Source: Tritrichomonas musculus (lineage: Eukaryota; Parabasalia; Tritrichomonadida; Tritrichomonadidae). Taken from it: a DNA stretch of 64,000 bases. The notes under the pieces were generated by a model. It saw nothing but the letters and a program-made list of their open reading frames with translations, ran no database searches and was not told the DNA's origin. Positions 19,930-30,446 of the stretch are shown piece by piece. The DNA is taken from the NCBI GenBank assembly GCA_039105265.1, contig JAPFFF010000005.1, forward strand, positions 1,841,001 through 1,905,000, given 5' to 3'. The translations under genes and the position numbers were made by a program. How positions within the stretch are numbered: position 1 is the stretch's first letter; every line of letters begins with the position of its first letter.

Positions 19930-21891
19930 ATGAATCTTTCTGATGAATTTGATTTATCCCAGACAGAAAATCAACAGAATAAAACACTTATTGATAAACT
20001 CAAACGGAAAAATTTAGACCTTCAACAACGCCTCAATATATCAGAAAAAATACGGAATGATTTACAACAAACGCTTCAAAAATCCAATGAACAAGATCAA
20101 GTTATTCGTGCGCAACAAGTGAGAAATTTCGAAGAGCGACTAAATTCTGTAAGTTCTGAAAAATCTTCAATCGAACTTGAACTTAAAACTGCAAATTCAA
20201 CAATAGAAACATTAAACAGCAAAATATTATTTATTGAAAATTCGAAAAGAGTTCAAGATCAAAAGATTCTTGAAACATCTTTAAAATGTTTTAAAAAATC
20301 TTTTGCTTCGATTGATGATCTTATAACTTATATGCTTACTAGGCCAAAATATTACGAAGAAGAAAATATTAAGAACGAGAAAATACAAACACGGCTTCAA
20401 AAAAAAATAAAAAAAGAGAAATTAAAACGAAATAATCTTGAAATAGAAATCAAACAGATTCAATCAAAATATGATCAGCAATCATCAGATTATGAACAAA
20501 AAATCACTGATCTCCAAAACTTTATTAAAGAATTGCAAAACCAATTAGATTCAGCAGCCAAAGAAGCTAATAACGCAATCATATCTCTTCAAACAAAGAT
20601 AGCTACAACAAGGAAGCCAAAACTTTTTTTTTATCGAGAACCATCAATTAGTATCCCAGGTCGTAGTCCACCAAATCCCACCATTATTGAATCTCTTCAA
20701 GAAAAATTAAAAATAACAAATGTATATTTGAAAGATTTAAAACGAAAAAATCGAAGACTCGAAAAAACAGTTTCATCTTTAACAAGTGAAATTAAGTTAA
20801 AAAAAGAAGATACAGAAAAAGTTGATAATGAATTAAAAACAGCAATTATACTCCGTGAAGAATCAGAAAAACAACTTCAAACGATTCGAAACACTTTTGA
20901 AAATAATAAAGATGATCGTATTGAACTAAGAAAAAGAATTAAACAGCAGAAACAATTGATCAATAGTCAAGCAGAAAGTATTCGGACTTTAAACAAAACA
21001 ATTTCGTCTTTAGAATCAAAATTAAATGAATTAAATGGTCAAATATCTCGAATGAAGAGCGAAGACAAATTCCCTGTCTCTAATCATGACTTTGATTCTT
21101 ATGACCCAACCTCACTTTGCCACCAAAATATAATTCAACAACAAACAAACTGCATACACCATTTTTCAAATAATGTATCATATATGGATTGCTGCACCCC
21201 GGAAATCCCTTCAAATATTGAGCCTCAAATTAAGTCCATTATCATCAACGCATCTCTTCAACCTTCTTCTAAGATAAAAATGATTTTAAAAACTATATGC
21301 TCATATTATGAAGATCAAATTCAAAGTTTAGGACAAGAAAAAATAAATTTACAAAATTCATTAAACAAATATGTTTCATGCTTTACAGATTTTATTCCTA
21401 AGTTTACAGGCTTGGTTTTGAATAGACACGCGTCAGTAAATAATTTCATTGATGATCCAATTATGCAAAGCAAAGCTTTAACAATTCTAAGGAGAAAATG
21501 TGAAAGTGCCAATGAGTTCCCATGCATAAAAACAGAAGCTATTACTTTATCAGAAGAAACCGAAAAATTAGAAAGAAAAGTGAAAAAATATAAAGACCAA
21601 TTATTCGATCTAAAAGGGCATATTGAAGCTCTTGTTAATAATAATAATGAGAAATCATCAAAGATTCTTGAATTACAGACACAGCTGAAGTTCGTCCAGC
21701 GAAAATATAACGAGGCCCAAATTAGCTCTGATAGACAAAAGAAGGAATTTCTTCACAAATTAGAAAATTCGAAAAGTCAAACAGAAATTGAGTATGAAAA
21801 AATTATTGACGTTCTTAAAAGAAAATATAATGATCAGCAAAATACAATAAATAGTCTTACTGCTCAATTAGCTCTACATCATGCATCATAG
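19930..21891 (+). CDS. Long coiled-coil protein
   Basis: Predicted 653 residues. Heptad-rich Lys/Glu/Gln/Leu sequence dominates residues 10-225, 255-375 and 540-650. The first two are separated by a Pro-rich break near 235. A globular-looking segment with several Cys and His (about 395-430, including DPTSLCHQN and MDCCTPEIP) is followed by helices around 440-530. No signal peptide or membrane segment. Such proteins are usually structural (cytoskeleton, axostyle, basal body), but I recognise no named family. The start is the only early ATG and follows two M3-like promoter motifs. The Cys/His segment could bind metal, but the spacing fits no standard finger. Confidence 0.8.
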   Translation: MNLSDEFDLSQTENQQNKTLIDKLKRKNLDLQQRLNISEKIRNDLQQTLQKSNEQDQVIRAQQVRNFEERLNSVSSEKSSIELELKTANSTIETLNSKILFIENSKRVQDQKILETSLKCFKKSFASIDDLITYMLTRPKYYEEENIKNEKIQTRLQKKIKKEKLKRNNLEIEIKQIQSKYDQQSSDYEQKITDLQNFIKELQNQLDSAAKEANNAIISLQTKIATTRKPKLFFYREPSISIPGRSPPNPTIIESLQEKLKITNVYLKDLKRKNRRLEKTVSSLTSEIKLKKEDTEKVDNELKTAIILREESEKQLQTIRNTFENNKDDRIELRKRIKQQKQLINSQAESIRTLNKTISSLESKLNELNGQISRMKSEDKFPVSNHDFDSYDPTSLCHQNIIQQQTNCIHHFSNNVSYMDCCTPEIPSNIEPQIKSIIINASLQPSSKIKMILKTICSYYEDQIQSLGQEKINLQNSLNKYVSCFTDFIPKFTGLVLNRHASVNNFIDDPIMQSKALTILRRKCESANEFPCIKTEAITLSEETEKLERKVKKYKDQLFDLKGHIEALVNNNNEKSSKILELQTQLKFVQRKYNEAQISSDRQKKEFLHKLENSKSQTEIEYEKIIDVLKRKYNDQQNTINSLTAQLALHHAS

Positions 21892-22594
21892 GATTTTATT
21901 CTATTATCCTCATATTGTAATTTTTCATGGCGGATTCATCGTAGGACAAGAGAAAGATATATATTTTTTTGGGTTTAGTTTTAAATTTGAATGCTTTTCC
22001 CATATTGTAATATTATATGTTATATAAATTTTAATTATAATTAAAATATTACTATTTTTTTATTTTTTTTGACTACATATAGTTATAATTATGTTTTATT
22101 CATGGATAAAATTAAGATTATCATTGATAATTAAATAATATATTTTATATATTTTTTTTTTTCTTAATGTATTTTTAAAATTTGACTTGTTTTAATAAAT
22201 ACCAATAATAATATACTGAGATATTTATAAATAACAATAATTCATAACTGCCTCATTTATGATATCATCCATTATTCAACAACTTTTTTTTTTATTCTAA
22301 TTTTAACTCTATTCTTCTGTTTACAATTTCCTTTAATTTTTGTTTGCTTGTTTTAGGATTTGCCATAAATAAACTTGAGAAAAAACATCTTTACAATTGA
22401 ATCAATTCAATTGATCTATTTTTTTTTTTTTTTTTTTTTGATATAAGACAACAAAAGCGCACAATCATCACTCCAAATACTATTGATGACAATTTTAAGA
22501 CAGTATAAAAATCGCATTTTTCTTTATTAATAAATTGATATAATATATATATACAAAATAAAAAACATATATAAAATACTTGCTGTTGTTTTCA
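21892..22594. other. Convergent A/T-rich spacer
   Basis: Low-complexity A/T with a run of about 18 T (22,422-22,439). It lies between the 3' ends of two convergent genes. No reading frame, RNA or inverted repeat noted. Confidence 0.5.
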
Positions 22595-25500
22595 TTACGA
22601 ATTTTCAGTTGAAAATTCTGCATTCTGCGAGTCTGGAATTGCAGTATTCAAAGTTCTCACGTCCACTATTCTTCCGTTTTTTCTTGATGAGAAGTCAAAA
22701 GTTCCCTGCACCAAGTTCAAGTCGATGTTATTTCTCCTTCTCGGAGTCGAGCTTGTTCCGCTCACGGCGATGTTCAATCTATGAAAAGCGCTCGCAAAAG
22801 CTCTATTGTCAGTCTCCGGCTCCGTTGAGACTCTCGGCAGCGAGCTCTCATGCGAAGGCGTTGTAATTGTCAGCAGTCCGTCGGATTTGCCTTTGGCTGA
22901 TGAAAGCGGAGGGAGCGACGAATCATCATCATCGAGCGACTTCCTCAAAGTTCTTGCGCTCATTGGCGATCGTGTTTCAGGCGGCTTTTGGCTTGCAAAA
23001 ACACGGAGCGACTTTGACGAGAACCGTTCTTGGCTATCGGCCTTTCTATCGTTCATTGAAGTGACGTGTAAAATTTCGTCGTCAACCATGTTTGCGTGGC
23101 TCTCTGCGCGCGAATAGTACGAGTAACGGGGAGCGCGCGGCGACGGCGTACGTGGCAGATTTTTCTGGTACGAAATCGGGGTGATACCGAGCGCATTTGG
23201 TACCCTCATCAAAAAGCGGGGTGGGAGAATGTTATCGTCGTTCCTTCGCTTCTTTATCAGCGGCGTCGGAGACGACTTGTCATCCACTCTTTCGAGCGAT
23301 TTGACGCGCGGTTTCGCCTGAATTCGCTTCACTTCACATGTGAAGTCACATTCAATTTCTGGCATTTTTTCTCTATTGTCTTCGCTTTCTTTCTTCTCTT
23401 CGCTTCTTCCGTCTGTCTTGCTCAGCTCCACCTTGTAAACGTGATGAAGAATGCCCGCGTCGTCGTAGAAGTCTTGCCGGGGATCAAAGGCGGCTTCAGA
23501 GCCGTTCCAGTGGCGGTACTTGTGGCAGAGCTCCCCACTGTCGAGGTCGAAGAAGTCCTCCGCCGGATCGTAGCAGAGGTTGCTGCTGTCAAACTTGCCG
23601 CCAAGAGACTTGTAGACACGCGCGCCAGCCGTCGACATGATTTTCTTAGTGTCGAGAAGGTTCCTGTGCTCACTGAGTGTCTGCTTGAGTGCGCGCGCGT
23701 GGCTCTCGTGCGGGGGAGTGATCACTATAGAGATCTCTTTCGGTGGCACTTTTTTGGATTGGCTTTTTCTAATTGTAACTGCCTTCTTAGGTTCAACTTT
23801 CTTTGCAACTTTCACATCTCCTTCTTCCTGTTTCTGTGGCTTCTTCTCTTCAATCAATTTAGGCTCTTCAATCAATTTAGGCTCTTCAATCAATTTAGGC
23901 TCTTCAATCAATTTAGGCTCTTCAATTGGCTCCTCTTTTGGCGGCTCTTTTACTTCCTCTTTTTGTGTTTCTTCTTTTACTTTTTCTTTCTCTTTTTGCT
24001 TCGGCTTGGTCGTGAGGGAGACTCTGTGACGCGTGTTGTTGCCTTTGAGAATCATCGGCGCTCGCACGAGTTTGATGTCTTCGTCGTTTATGATGATCGG
24101 CTCTTCACTCGCAGGCGGGTCTGGCTGTATTCCTCGCTCCTCGCGATCCACTGCGGAGGCGCTCGATGATGGAGTTATGGAGGACTGATCGCGGATTTCG
24201 CTGCTTGGCTTCTTATCTAGCTTGCACTGCGGCCTGGCTGACTTCTCGCTCTTTGCTGAGGGCTGCCTCACCTCAAGGCCGCCTTCTGAATCGAGCTGCT
24301 TACTTACCGGCGCCTTCAGGTCTTCTTTTTCGGCTTGATTCAAAATGTGACCTTCTTTCTGCTCTCTGCCAGTTTTCTCGTCTCTCTGAGCATCAGCTGC
24401 TGGCTCTGAAACTTGCGTTTCAGGTTCAGTATATTGAGGAAGCTGGCTTTCTCCACCAGATTTGTTTTTGGCTTGAGTGGCGTTTGCCTTTTCTGCTGGC
24501 TCTGAAGCATGCCTTTCAGGTTCAACTTGCTTGCAAAGTTTATTTTCTGTTTGAGTGGTGTCTACGATCTCTGCTGGCTTTGGAACCTGCCTTTCAGGTT
24601 CAACTTGCTTGTGAGGCTTATTTTCTGTTTGAGTGGTGCCTGCATTCTCTGCTGGCTTTGAAACCTGTTTTCCAGGCTCAATTATCTTGCCTTCTGTTTG
24701 AGTGGTGTCTACGATCTCTGCTGGCTCTGGAACCTGCCTTTCAGGTTCAACTTGCTTGTGAGGCTTATTTTCTGTTTGAGTGGTGACTGCATTCTCTGCT
24801 GGCTTTGAAACCTGCTTTCTAGACTCAGCATTCTGATGGAGCTGGCTTTGCTCGTCAGATTTTCCTTCTGTTTGGGCTGCATCAGAATTTTCTGGTATCC
24901 GAGAGTTAGGCCTGCCTTCGCTCTGAGAGTCTCTTGCGCCTTCTTTCTGGGCGCCAGCTGCCTCTTGAACCTGCAATCGTGATTGCGCTTCTTCAGGCTG
25001 CTGTGCGGCACTGCCATGCTTGTCTTCGCTATGAGAGTGCCTTTCATCTTCATTTTGTGTGCCCGCCGGCTCTGAAGCTTGCACTTGGGGTTGCGCTTCT
25101 TCGGGCGGCTGCGGCTGAGTGCCGGCTTCTTCGTTTTGAGTGCCGACGGACTTTTCTTGTGAATTTTCTATTGGCTTTGAAATTTGAATCTGTTCTGGAG
25201 GTTTTATTGTAATGCCCACTTTTCTTTGGCCTTCGTGTCTATCGTCTTTTTGATGCAGCCTTGCCTCCCCTTCATGCCTCTCAAAGAGCTCTGGCCTTTT
25301 GACTTCTTTTGCTGCCTGCCTCTCGCAGAACCGCTTTTCTTTGCTCTGAGCCAGACTTTGCTCATCGTTCTGAGCTTGTCTACGACTCTCTTCTTCACTT
25401 TCGTGAGCATCTGACTTCTTTTGCTGGAGCTGCGCCCTGCTGCTTGCTGGCTGCGATTCAGTTGCTTCTCTCTGGCCTGGAGCGCGATCCGCGCGCTGCA

Positions 25501-28500
25501 TGAGCTTGCTGGCGTGGTTCAGAGGAATCTCATCAAGATTTCTGCTAGAAGCCTTGATTGCTGGAGCAGCGACATCGCTTTCGCTTTCTTTGCTTGAGTC
25601 ATCATTTGCTTCGTGGCCAGAGCCATCAGCCTGCCTCAAGCTTTCCGCGTGAGAGTCGTTGCTTGCAGTGGAAACTTCCTGATTATTCTCTTTGCTTGCT
25701 TCATGATAATTCTTATTGTTTCCGGCTGCCTCTGCTTGCAAGCTTTCATCGGAGTCGTTTAATGCGTCGCTTTTATTGAGTGTGGTTGAATCAGCTTTTT
25801 CTTTGTATGCTGCTACCGATTCTTTTTGCTCTTCTTTTGGCTTTTCAAACTCTTGATCAAGTGAACTGCCGTATTTTGCGCTGCTTTGCTTTTCTTCTTC
25901 TCTGGCCAGTTTCTCTTCGTTCTGGCTTTTGGCTTCTTTGGTGCAGCTGCTTTCACATTGCTTTTCTTGGTCGCGAGTTTGATCACATTTGAAAGCACTG
26001 CCTGCTCCTTCATTCCTAATTTTTTGCTCCTGACTAAGAGTGCCACTACTGCCCTTGCTGATGCTTGCTTCTTCTTCTTTATTAAGAGTGTCACTGTCGA
26101 CTTTACGTAAGTCTGATTTAGCATTACTTTGCTTTTCGGCCTCTTGATTAGCCGCGTCTTCATCATTTTTAACCTCTCTTTCTTTATAAAGAGTGCCACT
26201 GTGGCTGTTACTTATGCCTGCATTAGCATCATTTTGCTTTTCCATCTCTTGGCTAATAGTGCCCGCACGGCTTTTAATGCTTGAAGCTTCTTCTTTATTT
26301 TCAGCTTCTTCTCTATTAAGAGTGTCTGTGCTGCCTTTAATGCTCACAACTTCTTTATTATTTTCAGCTTCTTCTTTATTAAGAGTGTCTGTGCTGCCTT
26401 TAATGCTCACAACTTCTTTATTATTTTCAGCTTCTTCTCTATTAAAAGAGCCACTTTTGTTGCTACTCATGCCTGCTTTATTATCATTTTGCTTTTCATT
26501 CAGTTGGCTGGCGTTCATCTGATTGTCTGCGTTCTGAATAAGATTTTCTTGTTTATCATCATCATTGCTGGCTGCTGCTTTTTCTTCTGATTCGTTCTTG
26601 CAGCATTCTATAGGATCGGCGATTACTTCGGCGACAAGCTTGCTTGCAATCTCAGCCAAATTGTTCCTTATCTTGTTTAAGTTTGGAAATGCCTCTTTTG
26701 CTGCCTCTTGTGCCCGACTGCCTGCTGGAGCATTCTGCAACAGCTTTGGAAATGACTCCGCTTTTGCATTGCTGCTGCCACTTTGCAACAGCTTTGGAAA
26801 CGAGCTGCCTTCACTGCCTGATGCACTCGGCTGCATTGAGAACTTCGGGAATGACTCACTGATGCTCTGATTTGGCAAGAGCTCTGGAAAGGCGTCTGAT
26901 GCATTGCTGATTGGGCTTGGCTGCATGGACATTTTGGGGAACGTTTCATTGCTTCCGGCGCTCGCGATAGGCTTCATGGACATCGAAGGAAATGCTTCAC
27001 TGCGGTTATTATTTGTGCTTGATTTCATTGTTGGGAATGACTCACCACTATTACTGCTTGTGTTTGGCTTCATAGACATCGATGGGAATGACTCACTGCT
27101 GTTGTCATTTGCGCTTGACTTCGTAGTCATCGATGGGAATGACTCTCCTCCGTTGCTGCTTGTGCTAGACTTCATAGATATCGATGGGAATGCTTCACTG
27201 CCGTTGCTATTTGCGCTTGATTTCAGTGTTGGGAATGATTCACTGCCGTTGCTAGTCATGCTTGGCTTCATTTCCATCCTTGGAAACGACTCTCCGCCAT
27301 TACTGCTTGCGCCTTGCTGCATGGACATTTTGGGAAAAGATTCGTTGTTATCATTGCTCGTGCTTGGCTTCACAGACATCGATGGGAATGATTCATTGCC
27401 GTTATTATTTGTGCTTGATTTCATTGTTGGGAATGACTCACCACTATTACTGCTTGTGCTTGGCTTCATAGACATCGGTGGGAATGACTCACTGTAATTG
27501 TTATTTGTGCTTGGCTTCATAGACATCGATGGGAATGACTCACCACTATTACTGCTTGTGCTTGGCTTCATAGACATTTTTAGGAAAGACTCTTCATCAC
27601 TGTTGCCTGCGTTTGGCTTCATAGACATCGATGGGAATGACTCACCACTATTACTGCTTGTGCTTGGCTTCATAGACATCGATGGGAATGACTCATCACT
27701 ATTACTGCTTGTATTTGGCTTCATAGACATTTTTGGGAACGACTCTTCATCACTGTTGCCTGCGTTTGGCTTCATAGACATCGATGGGAATGACTCACCT
27801 TCGTTGCTTCCCGTGCTTGGCTTCATTGCCTGTTTCTGAGATTTACTCTCGGGCAAAGTGAACTTCACTTTAGAATCGGACTTTTCCATTCTGTTCTGAA
27901 ACATCTCCAGGTCGACCGACTGCTGCTTCTTTATCCTATTCTGCATGCTCGGAATATCGTTGCTGCCTTTCTGCTGGCTCATTGCCTGGAAGGTCTCCAG
28001 GTCGACCGACTGCTGCTTCTTTATCTTGTTCTGGATGTCTGTGCTATTTTGCCCCAATTTAGCTCTTGCGCCGACGAACGTTGACATTCTCCTATTTGCG
28101 CCTGCAACCGGTGAAGCGAAGACTTTCGACATCTTCCGTCCGACCTTTGGGAAGACGCCTCCGTCCTGGGACGAATTTGGCGATGTTTTTGGCGGGATTT
28201 TTGAGATAAATCTGACGGTTTGTCTCAAATCTTCCCTTTCATATTTGTAGTTCTTGATTCGCGTCATTGGATCGATTCCTAATTTGACATCCCTATCGTT
28301 CCCGATAAGCATTGAATTTGACCTTTTCACTTTTTCTTTCAAAGATCTACTTTTGCCATCGGTTTTCGAGGCCGTTTCAAATGGATATTCAGAAGATGAT
28401 GATTTCTCCATTTTTTCTTTCAATTTCTTCTTGAATAAATCTATGATAAAGTTGCCTTTCTCGATAAATGTGTCGATCGATTTAATTGATGCTTTAAATA

Positions 28501-29980
28501 GCTTTCTTTTTTCATATTTTTCTTTCTCTGTGCCTGTTAAATTGGCTTTCTTTTCTTTATTTGCCTTTTTAGCGGCTTTGTATTCACTTTTGATATCAAA
28601 TATTAATCCTTCATATATTGATAATTGTTGGGTAACCGATTTTAATTCAATATCACGATCATTTAATAAGCTCATTAATCTATATTTCCTTGAAACTTCC
28701 ATTTCTTTTTCTTTCATTACGGAGGAAACTTTTTCATTATATAATTGATTGCATTCCATTTGAATCGCTGCTTGCTCGTTGTCGAGAATTTGTTTAAGTT
28801 GATCAATTTCATTATCAAAAATTTCTTTGGTTTGGATGGTTGTGGATTCTTGAAAGTTCGTCAAATATTCGATGGCGTCATCAACAGAATTATCGTTTGA
28901 TGCATCAAATTTTTTAATGTCTTTTTCACCTTGTTTGATTGAAGTAGCATAACTTTTTTTGTATGTTGCCAATTCTTTAGATGAATTTGCAGTCATTTTC
29001 TTTTTCATATCAGCTGTTTGCCTTTTCTCACTTGCAATTTGACCAGTTCTTCGAGACTTTAATTCTTTTTCAAGTGTTAATAGCAATTGCTTATAACTTG
29101 CGGTGCTACTTTTAATATCTGATTCCATTTGAATAATTTTTTCTTCATATGAAATAATTAGCTTTGACGCATCATCCTCATTATGACGGAGTTGTATAAG
29201 TAATTTTGGCTCAGTTTTTTCTTTAATTTTGTATCCACTTATTTCTGTTTCTGCTTGATCTATTTGTTTTAGTAAATCCTTTTTATTTTTACTATATTCT
29301 TGTTCCATAATGTGATATTTTTTAGCCTTTTGTATGTCTTCAAAATTTTCTTTTTCTTTAAATAATTCTAACTTTTTCTCTAATTCGTTTATTGTATCAG
29401 TTAGGCTGACATTCTCATTTGAGGTTTGAATAAGTTTTCGGTTAGCTTCATCTAAATTTCTAGATAATCGAAAATGAACTTCCTCTCTTAGTTTTAAATT
29501 ATTTGATGCATTCGTATAAAGCTCAACAAGTCTCGATGTTGTTGGGCTTTCTTTCGTTTCAATAACTTTTCGAAGTTGCCGTATTAAACTGGTTTGAAAT
29601 GCATACAAACTTAGAGCGTTACTTTCAACTGTATTTTCTTGATTTTCGTTTGTTTCTGGATCTTTAACCGCTTTATCGACTTGTTCTGTTTCATGAAGAT
29701 ATTGCGATTGATTCTTTAAAAGAAAAACCCAATTATTTACAGTTTCGAAATCACTTGAAAGCTGATCTGCTGAAATTTCTTTTGACTTAAGACCAATATT
29801 AACTCGTCGTTTCCTATTATTTAATTCTCTGTCGAATTCAACCTCTTCTTGTGAATTATGAAAATTAAGTATTTCGTTGAATTCATCGTAGCTGCAGTTT
29901 GTTTCCGCCATGACCTTGTTGTAAATATTATCAGATGTATATTGACTTAGTAATTGAAAAGGATTTGGCTCTGAAGTCAT
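22595..29980 (-). CDS. Giant repeat-rich protein with N-terminal coiled coil
   Basis: Predicted 2,461 residues, unknown family. Residues ~150-570 are coiled coil with ordinary A/T-rich codons. Residues ~715-1,060 are about twenty tandem units of ~15 residues centred on ESFPSMSMKPSTSSN. Next come Glu/Lys/Ala/Gln-rich low complexity with nested repeats: NKEVVSIKGSTDTLN, VEPERQVPEPAE and, near residues 2,017-2,043, EEPKLI four times. Near 2,127-2,183 two copies of a D-P-x-x-D-F-[FY]-D-x-x-G motif occur (YDPAEDFFDLDSGEL and FDPRQDFYDDAGIL), each followed by His/Tyr. The C-terminal third uses G+C-rich codons unlike its surroundings. No signal or membrane segment. A filamentous or scaffold role is plausible, not shown. 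Long antisense frames here are shadows. Confidence 0.85.
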   Translation of the reverse strand: MTSEPNPFQLLSQYTSDNIYNKVMAETNCSYDEFNEILNFHNSQEEVEFDRELNNRKRRVNIGLKSKEISADQLSSDFETVNNWVFLLKNQSQYLHETEQVDKAVKDPETNENQENTVESNALSLYAFQTSLIRQLRKVIETKESPTTSRLVELYTNASNNLKLREEVHFRLSRNLDEANRKLIQTSNENVSLTDTINELEKKLELFKEKENFEDIQKAKKYHIMEQEYSKNKKDLLKQIDQAETEISGYKIKEKTEPKLLIQLRHNEDDASKLIISYEEKIIQMESDIKSSTASYKQLLLTLEKELKSRRTGQIASEKRQTADMKKKMTANSSKELATYKKSYATSIKQGEKDIKKFDASNDNSVDDAIEYLTNFQESTTIQTKEIFDNEIDQLKQILDNEQAAIQMECNQLYNEKVSSVMKEKEMEVSRKYRLMSLLNDRDIELKSVTQQLSIYEGLIFDIKSEYKAAKKANKEKKANLTGTEKEKYEKRKLFKASIKSIDTFIEKGNFIIDLFKKKLKEKMEKSSSSEYPFETASKTDGKSRSLKEKVKRSNSMLIGNDRDVKLGIDPMTRIKNYKYEREDLRQTVRFISKIPPKTSPNSSQDGGVFPKVGRKMSKVFASPVAGANRRMSTFVGARAKLGQNSTDIQNKIKKQQSVDLETFQAMSQQKGSNDIPSMQNRIKKQQSVDLEMFQNRMEKSDSKVKFTLPESKSQKQAMKPSTGSNEGESFPSMSMKPNAGNSDEESFPKMSMKPNTSSNSDESFPSMSMKPSTSSNSGESFPSMSMKPNAGNSDEESFLKMSMKPSTSSNSGESFPSMSMKPSTNNNYSESFPPMSMKPSTSSNSGESFPTMKSSTNNNGNESFPSMSVKPSTSNDNNESFPKMSMQQGASSNGGESFPRMEMKPSMTSNGSESFPTLKSSANSNGSEAFPSISMKSSTSSNGGESFPSMTTKSSANDNSSESFPSMSMKPNTSSNSGESFPTMKSSTNNNRSEAFPSMSMKPIASAGSNETFPKMSMQPSPISNASDAFPELLPNQSISESFPKFSMQPSASGSEGSSFPKLLQSGSSNAKAESFPKLLQNAPAGSRAQEAAKEAFPNLNKIRNNLAEIASKLVAEVIADPIECCKNESEEKAAASNDDDKQENLIQNADNQMNASQLNEKQNDNKAGMSSNKSGSFNREEAENNKEVVSIKGSTDTLNKEEAENNKEVVSIKGSTDTLNREEAENKEEASSIKSRAGTISQEMEKQNDANAGISNSHSGTLYKEREVKNDEDAANQEAEKQSNAKSDLRKVDSDTLNKEEEASISKGSSGTLSQEQKIRNEGAGSAFKCDQTRDQEKQCESSCTKEAKSQNEEKLAREEEKQSSAKYGSSLDQEFEKPKEEQKESVAAYKEKADSTTLNKSDALNDSDESLQAEAAGNNKNYHEASKENNQEVSTASNDSHAESLRQADGSGHEANDDSSKESESDVAAPAIKASSRNLDEIPLNHASKLMQRADRAPGQREATESQPASSRAQLQQKKSDAHESEEESRRQAQNDEQSLAQSKEKRFCERQAAKEVKRPELFERHEGEARLHQKDDRHEGQRKVGITIKPPEQIQISKPIENSQEKSVGTQNEEAGTQPQPPEEAQPQVQASEPAGTQNEDERHSHSEDKHGSAAQQPEEAQSRLQVQEAAGAQKEGARDSQSEGRPNSRIPENSDAAQTEGKSDEQSQLHQNAESRKQVSKPAENAVTTQTENKPHKQVEPERQVPEPAEIVDTTQTEGKIIEPGKQVSKPAENAGTTQTENKPHKQVEPERQVPKPAEIVDTTQTENKLCKQVEPERHASEPAEKANATQAKNKSGGESQLPQYTEPETQVSEPAADAQRDEKTGREQKEGHILNQAEKEDLKAPVSKQLDSEGGLEVRQPSAKSEKSARPQCKLDKKPSSEIRDQSSITPSSSASAVDREERGIQPDPPASEEPIIINDEDIKLVRAPMILKGNNTRHRVSLTTKPKQKEKEKVKEETQKEEVKEPPKEEPIEEPKLIEEPKLIEEPKLIEEPKLIEEKKPQKQEEGDVKVAKKVEPKKAVTIRKSQSKKVPPKEISIVITPPHESHARALKQTLSEHRNLLDTKKIMSTAGARVYKSLGGKFDSSNLCYDPAEDFFDLDSGELCHKYRHWNGSEAAFDPRQDFYDDAGILHHVYKVELSKTDGRSEEKKESEDNREKMPEIECDFTCEVKRIQAKPRVKSLERVDDKSSPTPLIKKRRNDDNILPPRFLMRVPNALGITPISYQKNLPRTPSPRAPRYSYYSRAESHANMVDDEILHVTSMNDRKADSQERFSSKSLRVFASQKPPETRSPMSARTLRKSLDDDDSSLPPLSSAKGKSDGLLTITTPSHESSLPRVSTEPETDNRAFASAFHRLNIAVSGTSSTPRRRNNIDLNLVQGTFDFSSRKNGRIVDVRTLNTAIPDSQNAEFSTENS

Positions 29981-30446
29981 TTGAAATTCGACGATTTTGT
30001 TTTTGCGTGTTAAAGATTTTCTTCTGAAACGGGTTTGAAAACTTTTTGAATGTTTTATTTCCTCAAAAAAAGAAACTACTTCAATTAATTTTCAATTAAA
30101 GTACTCAAAAAATGATTTTATATTTGAAAAAGATTTGAGGAATTCAAAAAAATTGAAACATATAATATTTATTATCCAATAAAAGCAATATTGTATGCAA
30201 ATTGCTTAACTAGCAACTTAATAAACCAAATATTTTTAATTCAAAAAAATTGAATAATTTTCAATAATTTTTTTAACGTCCGTAATTCAAATAAGAAAGA
30301 AAATGTTATAGGGTATAACATTTCATTTACATAATCTTATTTAATTAAAAAAAGTAATTTTTATTTCATTCTAACAATTTCAAGTTTACAATTATTGAAA
30401 ATTTCTGAACTTATTTGTACAGCTAAATTTTCTCAGAACAATAATA
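29981..30446. promoter_or_regulatory. Divergent promoter region
   Basis: It separates the giant repeat protein (minus) from the DHHC gene (plus). TCAGAA at 30433-30438 lies 8 bases before the ATG at 30447; on the minus strand a TTTCAGAAG lies about 45 bases before the ATG at 29980. No genes inside. Confidence 0.5.

Noticed and set aside
23096-24169. 357-codon plus-strand frame, and similar frames opposite the giant protein
   Set aside because: They lie antisense to a continuous 2,461-codon frame with coherent repeats; high G+C and low complexity there make antisense stops rare.
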